Shown here in pieces: positions 31,010 through 37,275 of a stretch of 37,860 nt of DNA (position 1 is the stretch's first letter; each line of letters begins with the position of its first letter). Position numbers and translations under genes: made by a program. Origin of the DNA: a virus; IMG/VR virus record IMGVR_UViG_3300000313_000003, positions 1 through 37,860 of that record. One strand, 5' to 3'. The notes below the pieces were generated by a model. It searched no databases. It worked only from the letters and a program-made list of their open reading frames with translations, and was not told the origin of the DNA.

Positions 31010-31240
31010 ATGCTTACAAGTCTAAAAAGTCCAATCCAATGTCATAAGTGCAAGCGTAACAGATTCGAGATAAGACCTATGGGTATCATTGTAGCTCATA
31101 GAGGTCAACCTATTCCTGTTGTTTCGGATGTATGGGTATGTACCCACTGTGAACGTTATGTTGCTTGTACTGAGCAGATGACACAGCTTCATGTGAAAGC
31201 TGCTGAAAAATACAAAGAACTCTTTCCTGAAAATACTTGA
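31010..31240 (+). CDS. Zinc-ribbon protein
   Basis: 76 residues, ATG 31010; SD is weak. Two CxxC pairs (CHKCKRNRFE and CTHCERYVAC) around a strand-rich middle (IIVAHRGQPIPVVSDVWVC) give a zinc-ribbon layout. C-terminal helix (QLHVKAAEKYKELFP). Single plus-strand gene amid the leftward early operon, between two terminator-like hairpins. Function unknown. Confidence 0.7.
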   Translation: MLTSLKSPIQCHKCKRNRFEIRPMGIIVAHRGQPIPVVSDVWVCTHCERYVACTEQMTQLHVKAAEKYKELFPENT

Positions 31241-31332
31241 TAAAGTATACAAAGTAAAAAGATTTGAGATGGGCAGGAATGTAGTACTCTCCAGGTCGAC
31301 AAACTTAACCATTCAAAATTTTTTCCATAAAT

Positions 31333-31366
31333 CCCTAAGAAAGCCAATCCTTTCCTAGGGGTTTTT
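31333..31366 (+). terminator. Terminator after the zinc-ribbon gene
   Basis: CCCTAAGAAAG (31333-31343) pairs with CTTTCCTAGGG (31350-31360) with one mismatch, loop CCAATC, then GTTTTT. Likely ends the 31010 transcript. Confidence 0.7.
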
Positions 31367-31377
31367 CATCTAACTTT

Positions 31378-31578
31378 TTATTCTCTAAATTTATCTTCAA
31401 AATGTTTTAGCACGCCAACGAATGTTTTCTTCATATTTTTATAATTCATCGATTTTACGTCCTTAATTTTTATATATTCATATAAGGCCTCTGCTGAGAT
31501 TTTTAGCATATCCAGCGTAATCTTATCCCTTGCAGAGATTCCATCGCTCTGTAGATTCTTTTCTGTATCGTTCTGCAT
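31378..31578 (-). CDS. Small helical protein downstream of the exonuclease
   Basis: 66 residues if ATG 31578, but that start lies inside the exonuclease gene with no SD; ATG 31509, or a non-ATG start just after the exonuclease stop, would give about 43. Helical (DMLKISAEALYEYIKIKDVK, VGVLKHFEDKFRE). Directly downstream of recombination genes. Family unknown. Confidence 0.55.
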   Translation of the reverse strand: MQNDTEKNLQSDGISARDKITLDMLKISAEALYEYIKIKDVKSMNYKNMKKTFVGVLKHFEDKFRE

Positions 31579-32389
31579 CTATAGCATTTTCCTTAAGTAA
31601 TGCTTCGTAATCAACTGATCCCTTGACTATTGAACGTTTAAGTCGATAGCCAGCTTCGCTATGTTCTTTGCCCTTGGCTAATTGATGTATCCTTTCCATG
31701 GCGCGATCTTTATCTTTTTTGGCACGCTTTTCTACTTCGTTAGCCATCATGTAGTACACACTTACATCTTGCCAGCTTCCTTCAAATAGCCTCTGTTCAT
31801 CAAAGTCTATATAAGCAGGAGGTGTTTTGTTAAGCATGTTCTCGTAGTAAAACTTTTCTTCAGCTTCCAAGATAAGATTTATATAGCTATCGTTTCTCTT
31901 GAATTCGACAATAGCCGTATCACCTTGGTAATTTCGTGAACCATAAAATATTTTGTCCAAGCCTATTACAGACATCTGATGTTGCAATTGAGGAACGTAC
32001 TTTGCAGGCACTCTTCCTTGTTTTGCAATCTCGTGATCGTCGCCATTTGCGAGCTTTATTTCTAAAGCTACATCGCCATCTATGGTTAACCCATCTAATG
32101 AAGCGATCTGCCAAGGCCGTTCTTCCGACTCACATACCTTTGGGAAAAAGATGCAGCCTAACCGTTGTTCAAAGATTTGACGTGCTGGCTCCTCTTGTTC
32201 GTGACCGTATCGCATCGACGACGTTACAGTTTTCTTTACGTCGAGTATCTTTTCGGCCCAAAGGGTATAAGGCGAATTATAAGGCGATTCGCCCAAGATA
32301 GCTGCCGCATCAGACGCTCCTATGCGAGAGCGTCTATATTCGAGCCATTCAGAGCTTCCTTGCTTAAGATTGATTGTTTTATATGTCAT
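31523..32389 (-). CDS. YqaJ-type (lambda Exo-like) recombination exonuclease
   Basis: 288 residues, ATG 32389 with AGAGG. Family blocks visible: QGSSEWLEYRRSRIGASDAA (with RxxxIGASD), SPYTLWAEK, SLDG, ALEIKLANG (the D...ExK nuclease core) and QLQHQMSVIGLDKIFY. Degrades one strand of dsDNA ends to make single strands for the annealing protein encoded just upstream, with which it overlaps four bases. Helps replication by recombination and concatemer formation. Confidence 0.93.
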   Translation of the reverse strand: MTYKTINLKQGSSEWLEYRRSRIGASDAAAILGESPYNSPYTLWAEKILDVKKTVTSSMRYGHEQEEPARQIFEQRLGCIFFPKVCESEERPWQIASLDGLTIDGDVALEIKLANGDDHEIAKQGRVPAKYVPQLQHQMSVIGLDKIFYGSRNYQGDTAIVEFKRNDSYINLILEAEEKFYYENMLNKTPPAYIDFDEQRLFEGSWQDVSVYYMMANEVEKRAKKDKDRAMERIHQLAKGKEHSEAGYRLKRSIVKGSVDYEALLKENAIDAERYRKESTERWNLCKG

Positions 32390-32991
32390 ATGGCGGCCTC
32401 TTTATTTTTATTAAATATTAGATCTACTTGAGCTTTTCCAGATTCATAGGGAATATCTTGCATGGATTCTACTTTGTAACGGTCAAGCCAAAAGGTTTCA
32501 TCGCCTTTTGTCTCTCTAAGAAGAACTCCAATTTGTTTATCGGATAATCTTTTTGAATTGTGCGTCACCTGTGTCACCTGCGTCACTTGAGCTATCTGTG
32601 TTCCTTCTTGTGCAGCATTAGCATCATCATCTTCGCCAGCTGTTACTCCTACCATTGAAGAAAGAGCATAACGTCGATAATAAGTTAATGCCGAACCTAA
32701 GTCTTGAGGTCTTACCGTTGATGCCATAGGAAATTCGGATTTTATCCATTGTCCCGATGTATGACCTAACGTTGTTACTAAATAAGTAATCCCATCTTTA
32801 TGATTCATACTCTGAATCACAGAAAGTCCTTGTTCACTCAAAGGGTGTCTACATGCTGCCCATATTGAATCAAGGTCGGCATATTCAGATTTGAAATGAG
32901 GATTTTTTTTATTTTTCTCAGCGGGTCTTATCTTCCCCTGAGCTTTCGAAAGCGCTGTCATAAGTTCGTTAATTTGTTCTGATTGGTACAT
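32386..32991 (-). CDS. ERF-family single-strand annealing protein
   Basis: 201 residues, ATG 32991 with AAAAGGAG. Core ERF motif YADLDSIWAACRHPLSEQGL (~37-56), IKSEFPMASTVRPQDLGSAL, TYYRRYALSSMVGVTAGEDD. A linker of QVTQVTQVT repeats (encoded by three 9-bp copies of GTCACCTGT/C) leads to a C-terminal segment that may bind the exonuclease or SSB. Anneals complementary single strands; paired with the YqaJ enzyme. Confidence 0.93.
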   Translation of the reverse strand: MYQSEQINELMTALSKAQGKIRPAEKNKKNPHFKSEYADLDSIWAACRHPLSEQGLSVIQSMNHKDGITYLVTTLGHTSGQWIKSEFPMASTVRPQDLGSALTYYRRYALSSMVGVTAGEDDDANAAQEGTQIAQVTQVTQVTHNSKRLSDKQIGVLLRETKGDETFWLDRYKVESMQDIPYESGKAQVDLIFNKNKEAAI

Positions 32992-33016
32992 GAGATTCTC
33001 CTTTTTAAAATTTACT

Positions 33017-33190
33017 TTAGTTATCTTGTTCTTTCATCGGGTAGAACTTTTCATAGAATTCAACATTCGTCTTTAGATATCGATTGTCAATTTTTAGCAC
33101 TAAGTTCTCATATCTCAAGTCCATAAGTTCTTGAAGCAACTTTTCTGTGTAAGCAAACTCGTCGAATGCTGTAGTATCAAGAGCGTTCAT
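33017..33190 (-). CDS. 57-residue protein, first of the leftward early operon
   Basis: ATG 33190 to TAA 33017, with GGTAGTTCAG upstream. Acidic helical peptide (MNALDTTAFDEFAYTEKLLQ, ELMDLRYENLVLKIDNRYLK). Its 3' end is 14 bases before the SD of the annealing protein. No motif known; possibly a small recombination or anti-host protein. Confidence 0.65.
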   Translation of the reverse strand: MNALDTTAFDEFAYTEKLLQELMDLRYENLVLKIDNRYLKTNVEFYEKFYPMKEQDN

Positions 33191-33222
33191 TCTGAACTAC
33201 CTTTAGTTTAAGTTTATGTTTT

Positions 33223-33251
33223 GCCTCATGCCTTACCGCATGGGGCTTTTT
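33223..33251. promoter_or_regulatory. Hairpin in the leftward leader
   Basis: GCCTCATGC (33223-33231) and GCATGGGGC (33238-33246) with one T-G, loop CTTACC, followed on the plus strand by TTTTT. On the plus strand it reads as a terminator guarding the control region; in leftward RNA it is a leader hairpin 35-55 bases after the start. Confidence 0.5.
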
Positions 33252-33270
33252 ATTTGTTGATATGTATGAA

Positions 33271-33299
33271 AATATAACATGCGATGTTATTTAATGCAA
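33271..33299 (-). promoter_or_regulatory. Leftward early promoter with operator 1 in its spacer
   Basis: TTGCAT (33299-33294), 17-base spacer and TATATT (33276-33271). The dyad ATAACAT-GCG-ATGTTAT (33274-33290) covers the spacer and -10 box, so a bound repressor would block this promoter. Confidence 0.6.
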
Positions 33300-33314
33300 T
33301 GAAAAAAATAGAAG

Positions 33315-33343
33315 TTGTGAAAAATTATGCGATTTAATAAGAT
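33315..33343 (+). promoter_or_regulatory. Rightward early promoter overlapping a second ATGCGAT site
   Basis: TTGTGA (33315-33320), 17-base spacer, TAAGAT (33338-33343). The spacer holds TTATGCGATTTAA with the same ATGCGAT core (33327-33333) as operator 1. Located 22 bases before the ATG of the Cro-like gene. Confidence 0.5.
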
Positions 33344-33364
33344 TGTCGTCTTTAGGAGGAACGT

Positions 33365-33571
33365 ATGAAACTTATGGATTATTTATATTCTAAGCATTTG
33401 TCAATCAGATCTTTTGCTATAGAAATTGGGATATCTCCCTCTCATTTGATCAATGTTGTTAATGGAAGAAATATTGTTAGCGATCGTATAGCCTATCTTG
33501 TGAAAGAAAAAACACAGGGTCAAGTTAGTAAGGAGGAAATACAGAAAAAGGAATCTAAACATGTTGTATGA
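33365..33571 (+). CDS. Cro/CI-like helix-turn-helix regulator
   Basis: 68 residues, ATG 33365 with a perfect AGGAGG. A full XRE-type HTH is visible: LSIRSFAIEIGISPSHLINV VNGRN (~14-38) followed by IAYLVKEKT. Too short for a protease-cleavable CI; resembles Cro. It should bind the dyads just upstream and decide between the leftward and rightward operons. No partner repressor is found in this window. Confidence 0.85.
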   Translation: MKLMDYLYSKHLSIRSFAIEIGISPSHLINVVNGRNIVSDRIAYLVKEKTQGQVSKEEIQKKESKHVV

Positions 33572-33728
33572 AATACGCATTCGATTACTCATGGGAAAAA
33601 AGATTACTCTCCCCTGGCTAAAAAAAAACTTTAAGTTAAATGAGCATGAAGCACAGAAAGTTCATGATATGATCTATGAAAAACTACCACAGAAAAAACT
33701 CATGTGGTCTATAGGGAATAGGAAATAA
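33561..33728 (+). CDS. 55-residue basic protein downstream of the Cro-like gene
   Basis: ATG 33561 overlaps the 3' end of the regulator gene by 11 bases. Reads MLYEIRIRLLMGKKITLPWL then KKNFKLNEHEAQKVHDMIYE, a short helical basic protein. The ILPWLKKNF...EAQKVHDMI pattern may be a small helix-turn-helix. Family unknown. Confidence 0.6.
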   Translation: MLYEIRIRLLMGKKITLPWLKKNFKLNEHEAQKVHDMIYEKLPQKKLMWSIGNRK

Positions 33729-33797
33729 GAAAATTTTTCAGATGCAATATAACAAAGATTTCGCTATTACATTCCCTACATCAATACAGGTGGGTGA

Positions 33798-34317
33798 ATT
33801 AAGTTATATTCTTATCAAGAAAATGTCCTTTTGGCGATTAAATCTAATCCTGTCAAATCTCAGTTGATCTCAATGCCTACTGGCACAGGGAAAACAATTA
33901 CATTTCTTGCTGCTGCAAAACAGGAAGAAAAAAATTGCCTTATTCTCGTTCATAGAAATGAACTTCTTGAGCAAACAAAAGATAAAGCAGTGCTTTTGGG
34001 ATTTATGGAGAGAAAAATATAAAAATTTTTATCTGTTTACTACGAAAGAACCTGATGAATTCGCACCTGCTGCAAATCTAAGAGAACTTGATTTTGTAAT
34101 GAAACATGATAATGGAATGAAACGTCATAGTCGTTGGTATCCTTCTGAAGAAGAACCAATAACAGCTTATCAAAAACAGTTTCTTGGTCCTGTTAAAATA
34201 AATGCTAGAAAAGCTGAATTCATGATTGAAGATTATGCTATAAGACAAGCAATTTATAAATATTTTCTTCCTAAGAAGTTGTCAAATACTATGGAAATAG
34301 ATTGGCAAAGAAAATAA
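33798..34317 (+). pseudogene. Broken superfamily 2 helicase remnant plus unknown C-terminal part
   Basis: One frame (33798-34022) begins right after TGA without an ATG and reads YQENVLLAIK, ISMPTGTGKTITFLAAAKQ (motif I) and ILVHRNELLEQTKDKA (motif Ia), then stops. No DEAH/DECH, SAT or motif VI follows. Another frame (33907-34317) continues with an unrelated-looking sequence (DEFAPAANLRELDFVMKHDN, PSEEEPITAYQKQFLGPVKI). A further short frame (33742-33867) starts MQYNKDFAITFPTSIQ. It looks like a helicase reduced to its start and joined to another gene. A working short protein from 33907 cannot be excluded. Confidence 0.6.
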
Positions 34318-34349
34318 TTTATTATATTCCTCCTTCCTGGAGGTATCTG

Positions 34350-34829
34350 ATGATACAATTAGAAGTTTTTGGAAATCCTGAGACGTGGACTGCCCCACGC
34401 ATATTTAATAAGCACCACTATGATCCCAAGGGAAAAGAAAAAGAAGCTACGCGTTGGCAAATTAGGGCTCAATATCGAGAAGAACTTATTCACGGACCTG
34501 TGATGTTAGACTTTATATTCTTCATGCCTATACCTAAAGCTACGAGCAAAATCAAGCGCAAGCAAATGATTAATGGAATCATCTTGCCAGATATACGACC
34601 AGATACTACCAATATGCAAAAGTTCTATGAGGATTGCCTCATGGGAATAGTTATAGATGATGATAAATTTGCGACAGATATACATTCGCGCAAGCGCTAT
34701 TCAGAAAATCCTCGAGTCCTTATAAGAGTGCTTTCTCTTGGAATGGAAGCGTTACAGAATATTGAGAGGTGTAGTGATATATGTCCAGCGAGGAAAAAAG
34801 GAGAGATATGTCAAATAAAATATCAGTAG
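34350..34829 (+). CDS. rusA: RusA-type Holliday junction resolvase
   Basis: 159 residues from ATG 34350, preceded by CCTGGAGGTATCTG; an ATG at 34302 lies inside the preceding frame and lacks an SD. RusA signature: PDIRPDTTNMQKFYEDCLMG and VIDDDKFATDIHSRKRY, including the aspartates that bind the metal and Lys of the active site. Resolves branched DNA before packaging, in line with the annealing/exonuclease pair. Confidence 0.92.
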   Translation: MIQLEVFGNPETWTAPRIFNKHHYDPKGKEKEATRWQIRAQYREELIHGPVMLDFIFFMPIPKATSKIKRKQMINGIILPDIRPDTTNMQKFYEDCLMGIVIDDDKFATDIHSRKRYSENPRVLIRVLSLGMEALQNIERCSDICPARKKGEICQIKYQ

Positions 34830-35011
34830 AAGAAATGCAAAATTTATTACTAGGAAATACTCCAAGAAATCGTTTTGTAATGGATCTTCAAGATTTATTC
34901 TTGTTAAGAGATAAAGTAGCAGCAGAACCTGAAGATGAACTATTTAGTCAAGCAGGTAGTGATTATGGTAAAAAATTTGTAGATTTTGTCAATAAATGGG
35001 TGCCTGAATGA
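34808..35011 (+). CDS. 67-residue acidic protein, unknown
   Basis: ATG 34808 chosen because AAAAGGAGAG lies just before it; a longer start at 34781 overlaps RusA. Helical acidic (SVEEMQNLLLGNTPRNRFVM, DLQDLFLLRDKVAAEPEDEL). Overlaps the next gene by four bases (ATGA). No family named. Confidence 0.7.
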   Translation: MSNKISVEEMQNLLLGNTPRNRFVMDLQDLFLLRDKVAAEPEDELFSQAGSDYGKKFVDFVNKWVPE

Positions 35012-35313
35012 GATTCACGAGCAAAATAATAGATGGAACTATATTTGTAGATATAGAACTTGAAAAAGAAGAACTTCGAGCAATTCGTGATTGTCTTGAA
35101 ATTGCTGATCAAGTAGAAGTTGGTAATGAGATTTTTAACATTGGCGTCAAAGTCGCTATGGAGGATTCTATGCCACTCGTGAAGGGAAAAAAAGCAAAGA
35201 CCAAGAAAGGCTTTTCTGAGAATGTGAAAAGAGAAATGGAAGCTGGCAAACCTCAGAAGCAGGCTGTTGCTATTGCTTATTCTGAAAAAAGAAGAGCAGG
35301 AAAGAAAAAATAA
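35008..35313 (+). CDS. Fusion of unknown N-terminal domain and a phage KGK-type C-terminal domain
   Basis: 101 residues. N-terminal 53 residues (FTSKIIDGTIFVDIELEKEE, LRAIRDCLEIADQVEVG) form an alpha/beta piece. The C-terminal 48 residues, MPLVKGKKAKTKKGFSENVK... then REMEAGKPQKQAVAIAYSEK, match a family of small phage proteins usually encoded alone. A second ATG at 35170 has its own GGAGG just before it and is in frame, so a short form is likely made too. Confidence 0.78.
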   Translation: MRFTSKIIDGTIFVDIELEKEELRAIRDCLEIADQVEVGNEIFNIGVKVAMEDSMPLVKGKKAKTKKGFSENVKREMEAGKPQKQAVAIAYSEKRRAGKKK

Positions 35314-35314
35314 A

Positions 35315-35572
35315 TTGAAAATTTCAGACACTAAACTGCCAATCGATGTTCAGCGTATTCTTACACAGTTCAAAGTTTTAGAAGTGGATGATCTTTCTAC
35401 AATGGATTGCAAAGAGATTTGTAAACATCCCAAATTTGGGATAATCAGAGCTATCCATCTTTACCAATTCATGAAAGAGAACAACATTAAGAATCCGACA
35501 TTGCATCCAATTTTGCATTTTGACGTTTTGCAAAGAGACACTCGAAGCAGTAAAGTTAAAAAACAAACTTGA
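35315..35572 (+). CDS. 85-residue protein, TTG start proposed
   Basis: Starting at TTG 35315 avoids a long overlap with the previous gene. Reads KISDTKLPIDVQRILTQFKV, LEVDDLSTMDCKEICKHPKF, GIIRAIHLYQFMKENNIKNP: a small helical protein. SD is weak (AGAAAAAATAA). Ends with a 93-base gap that contains no convincing signal. Function unknown. Confidence 0.6.
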   Translation: MKISDTKLPIDVQRILTQFKVLEVDDLSTMDCKEICKHPKFGIIRAIHLYQFMKENNIKNPTLHPILHFDVLQRDTRSSKVKKQT

Positions 35573-35665
35573 ATTATTTGATAGATTTTAAAATACTTTA
35601 CAATTAGTCCAAAAACTAACTGTTTTAAACAACATAAGCACTATTATCAGACTATTACTATACTT

Positions 35666-35857
35666 ATGAACAATGCACTTAAAGAAATCTTGCCTAAACT
35701 ACTAAATAATAAATTTAAATATTGCAGCAAATACGATTCTTATTACAGTAAAGAAAATGCTTGGATAGAAGAAGCGTGTGATGGTACAGATTGTTGGTAT
35801 GATTGCAAAAATCGTCCAGAGAAACATCTAGAAACTTGTGAATGTCTAAAGGATTAA
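35666..35857 (+). CDS. Cys-rich 63-residue protein
   Basis: ATG 35666 with no good SD. N-terminal helix (NNALKEILPKLLNNKF) then cysteines at CSKYD, EACDGTDCWYDC and ETCEC, six in all, suggesting a metal-binding or disulfide knot. Overlaps nothing but ends three bases before the next start. Function unknown. Confidence 0.65.
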   Translation: MNNALKEILPKLLNNKFKYCSKYDSYYSKENAWIEEACDGTDCWYDCKNRPEKHLETCECLKD

Positions 35858-35859
35858 CA

Positions 35860-36087
35860 ATGGGAAAGAAGTCAAAGATGAAAGAAATTACTACTACTCC
35901 AGTTCCAGCTCCAATTATTGTTCAACCCGAAATCCCCCAAGAAGCACAAACTCTCTATAAATGCGTTGAAGATTTCATCATCGATCTTGAAAAGGCTGTA
36001 GATGACGGAACAGATCTCACCATAAACTTAACAAATGTATTTATGATGTTCGCCCGAGAAATCCGAACTCTCAAACATATGAAGTAA
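35860..36087 (+). CDS. 75-residue protein, unknown
   Basis: ATG 35860 with AAAGGATTAAC upstream. Lys-rich start, Pro/Val-rich linker (TTTPVPAPIIVQPEIPQEAQ), then a helical end (LYKCVEDFIIDLEKAVDDGT, LTNVFMMFAREIRTLKHMK). Stop TAA lies in a GTAAAGCGGCTTTAC palindrome whose other arm abuts the ATG of the next gene. Family unknown. Confidence 0.7.
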   Translation: MGKKSKMKEITTTPVPAPIIVQPEIPQEAQTLYKCVEDFIIDLEKAVDDGTDLTINLTNVFMMFAREIRTLKHMK

Positions 36088-36098
36088 AGCGGCTTTAC
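36084..36098. repeat. Dispersed palindrome, copy c
   Basis: GTAAAGC-G-GCTTTAC. The TAA stop (36085-36087) of the preceding gene is in its 5' arm and the ATG of the following gene (36099) directly touches its 3' arm. Confidence 0.8.
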
Positions 36099-36290
36099 AT
36101 GGAATGGATAAAGATAAAAGATAGATTACCTTCAGTAGATGAATATGTTCTTACGTACGATATTTTTGGACGTTCTCAAGTTGATCGTATGGGTCATTTA
36201 AATCATAATAATGATTGGGAAACAAGAGCAGATGATGAAGGTGAAGTAGAATATTGGATGCCACTTCCTAAACCTCCTGAGGACATATGA
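36099..36290 (+). CDS. DUF551-type protein
   Basis: 63 residues, ATG 36099. Typical DUF551 pattern: EWIKIKDRLPSVDEYVLTYD at the start and EVEYWMPLPKPPEDI at the end (the W-x-PLP-x-PP hallmark). Small phage-encoded proteins of unknown function. Overlaps the next gene by four bases. Confidence 0.88.
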   Translation: MEWIKIKDRLPSVDEYVLTYDIFGRSQVDRMGHLNHNNDWETRADDEGEVEYWMPLPKPPEDI

Positions 36291-36688
36291 AAGGCGATGA
36301 CATAGTAGCTCGTTTTGATATCACTCATAGAATTAAACAAGCCGATCCTAAAGCCACTAAGCAAGAGTTTGCATATGTTGAGCCAAAAGAAAATCCGCAC
36401 TGCGGTTCATGTAACATGTATCTTATTCCTCATAAGTGCATTATTGTTTCCGGCAATATCGACCCTACTAACGGTTCATGCAATTATTGGTCTTATCGTC
36501 GTACGGCTCCTATAGAGGATTATGAATATGAAACAGAATATACAAAACAAGAAGCGGGCTACGTGGAATATCCGGATGGACCACGTTGCGGAGTATGCGA
36601 GTATTTTGAAGCTCCGAAGACTTGCCAAAAAGTCATTGGCGAAGTGGATGGAAAAAATGGATGCTGCAATAGATGGGAGAAACAATGA
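36287..36688 (+). CDS. Tandem HiPIP-like Cys-rich protein
   Basis: 133 residues, ATG 36287 with GAGGACAT. Two homologous units: CGSCNMYLIPHKC...GSCNYW (~38-68) and CGVCEYFEAPKTC...GCCNRW (~101-131), each preceded by an AYVE/GYVEYP lead-in. Each unit has C-x2-C-x8-C-x15ish-C and a G-x-C-x-x-W end, like high-potential iron-sulfur proteins that hold one [4Fe-4S]. Two clusters would be bound. A redox or sensing role is inference. Confidence 0.75.
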   Translation: MKGDDIVARFDITHRIKQADPKATKQEFAYVEPKENPHCGSCNMYLIPHKCIIVSGNIDPTNGSCNYWSYRRTAPIEDYEYETEYTKQEAGYVEYPDGPRCGVCEYFEAPKTCQKVIGEVDGKNGCCNRWEKQ

Positions 36689-36984
36689 AAATAGAAGCGA
36701 AAAACTTTAGATCTCATAAGTCAGGTGCTTTACAAGGTTATGTTGACCTTTTCTTGCCAGAACTTGGATGGACACTCAAAGGATGTGGTGTTTTTGCATC
36801 TTCTAGCCGTGAATGGATTACCTCACCTTCTAAGCAATATAAAGATGACAATGGTGAAACTAAATATTCACCCATTCTTGAAATGCCAAAAGATAAAAGA
36901 GAAGCCTTCAGTGATGAAGCTATGAAAGCATTGAAGAGGCTTGCTGATAAGCCTCCCATTCAAGAAGATGAATGTCCTTTTTAG
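36685..36984 (+). CDS. SpoVG-like / small DNA-related protein
   Basis: 99 residues, ATG 36685 with GGGAGAAACA. Reads MKIEAKNFRSHKSGALQGYV, DLFLPELGWTLKGCGVFASS, SREWITSPSKQYKDDNGETK: a beta-hairpin protein of the phage SpoVG-like type (strand-rich, WITSPS turn). Ends in PPIQEDECPF, an acidic tail as in single-strand DNA-binding proteins. Last gene of the rightward operon. Moderate certainty on family. Confidence 0.7.
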   Translation: MKIEAKNFRSHKSGALQGYVDLFLPELGWTLKGCGVFASSSREWITSPSKQYKDDNGETKYSPILEMPKDKREAFSDEAMKALKRLADKPPIQEDECPF

Positions 36985-37065
36985 AGCATGAAAGTTATAA
37001 AAAGAATAAGTAAAAAGAGAATAGCTATCTGATACCGCGTCGGAGGACACTTTCTCAAATCCATT

Positions 37066-37260
37066 TCATTCTCGTTGTCGTTTTGCATTCTCAATAATTT
37101 CTATTCTTTCTCTTTCTGCTTTCGCAGCTTTTTCCACTTCATCAAGAACTTGTCGTTCTGCTTGGAGGATCTCATCCTCTTCTCTGGATAAATAGGAACA
37201 AGATACAAATGTTCCTACGATAACAACTGTAATGAAAAGTCCAATGATCAACATACGCAT
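37066..37260 (-). CDS. 64-residue membrane/lipoprotein with coiled coil (lysis candidate)
   Basis: ATG 37260 lies 15 bases after the fibre stop. MRMLIIGLFITVVIVGTFVS then CSYL: a membrane segment ending in VSC, possibly a lipobox, followed by a charged helix (ERQVLDEVEKAAKAERERIE). Layout fits a spanin-type or membrane-anchored protein at the end of the late operon. No endolysin is nearby, so lysis role is unproven. Confidence 0.65.
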   Translation of the reverse strand: MRMLIIGLFITVVIVGTFVSCSYLSREEDEILQAERQVLDEVEKAAKAERERIEIIENAKRQRE

Positions 37261-37275
37261 GTTTACCTGCTTTAT

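Noticed and set aside
35573-35665. Possible promoter (TTGATA ... TACAAT) in the gap
   Set aside because: The spacer is only 15 bases; not convincing.
36988-37032. 14-residue basic peptide after the SpoVG-like gene
   Set aside because: Too short and without SD; likely chance.
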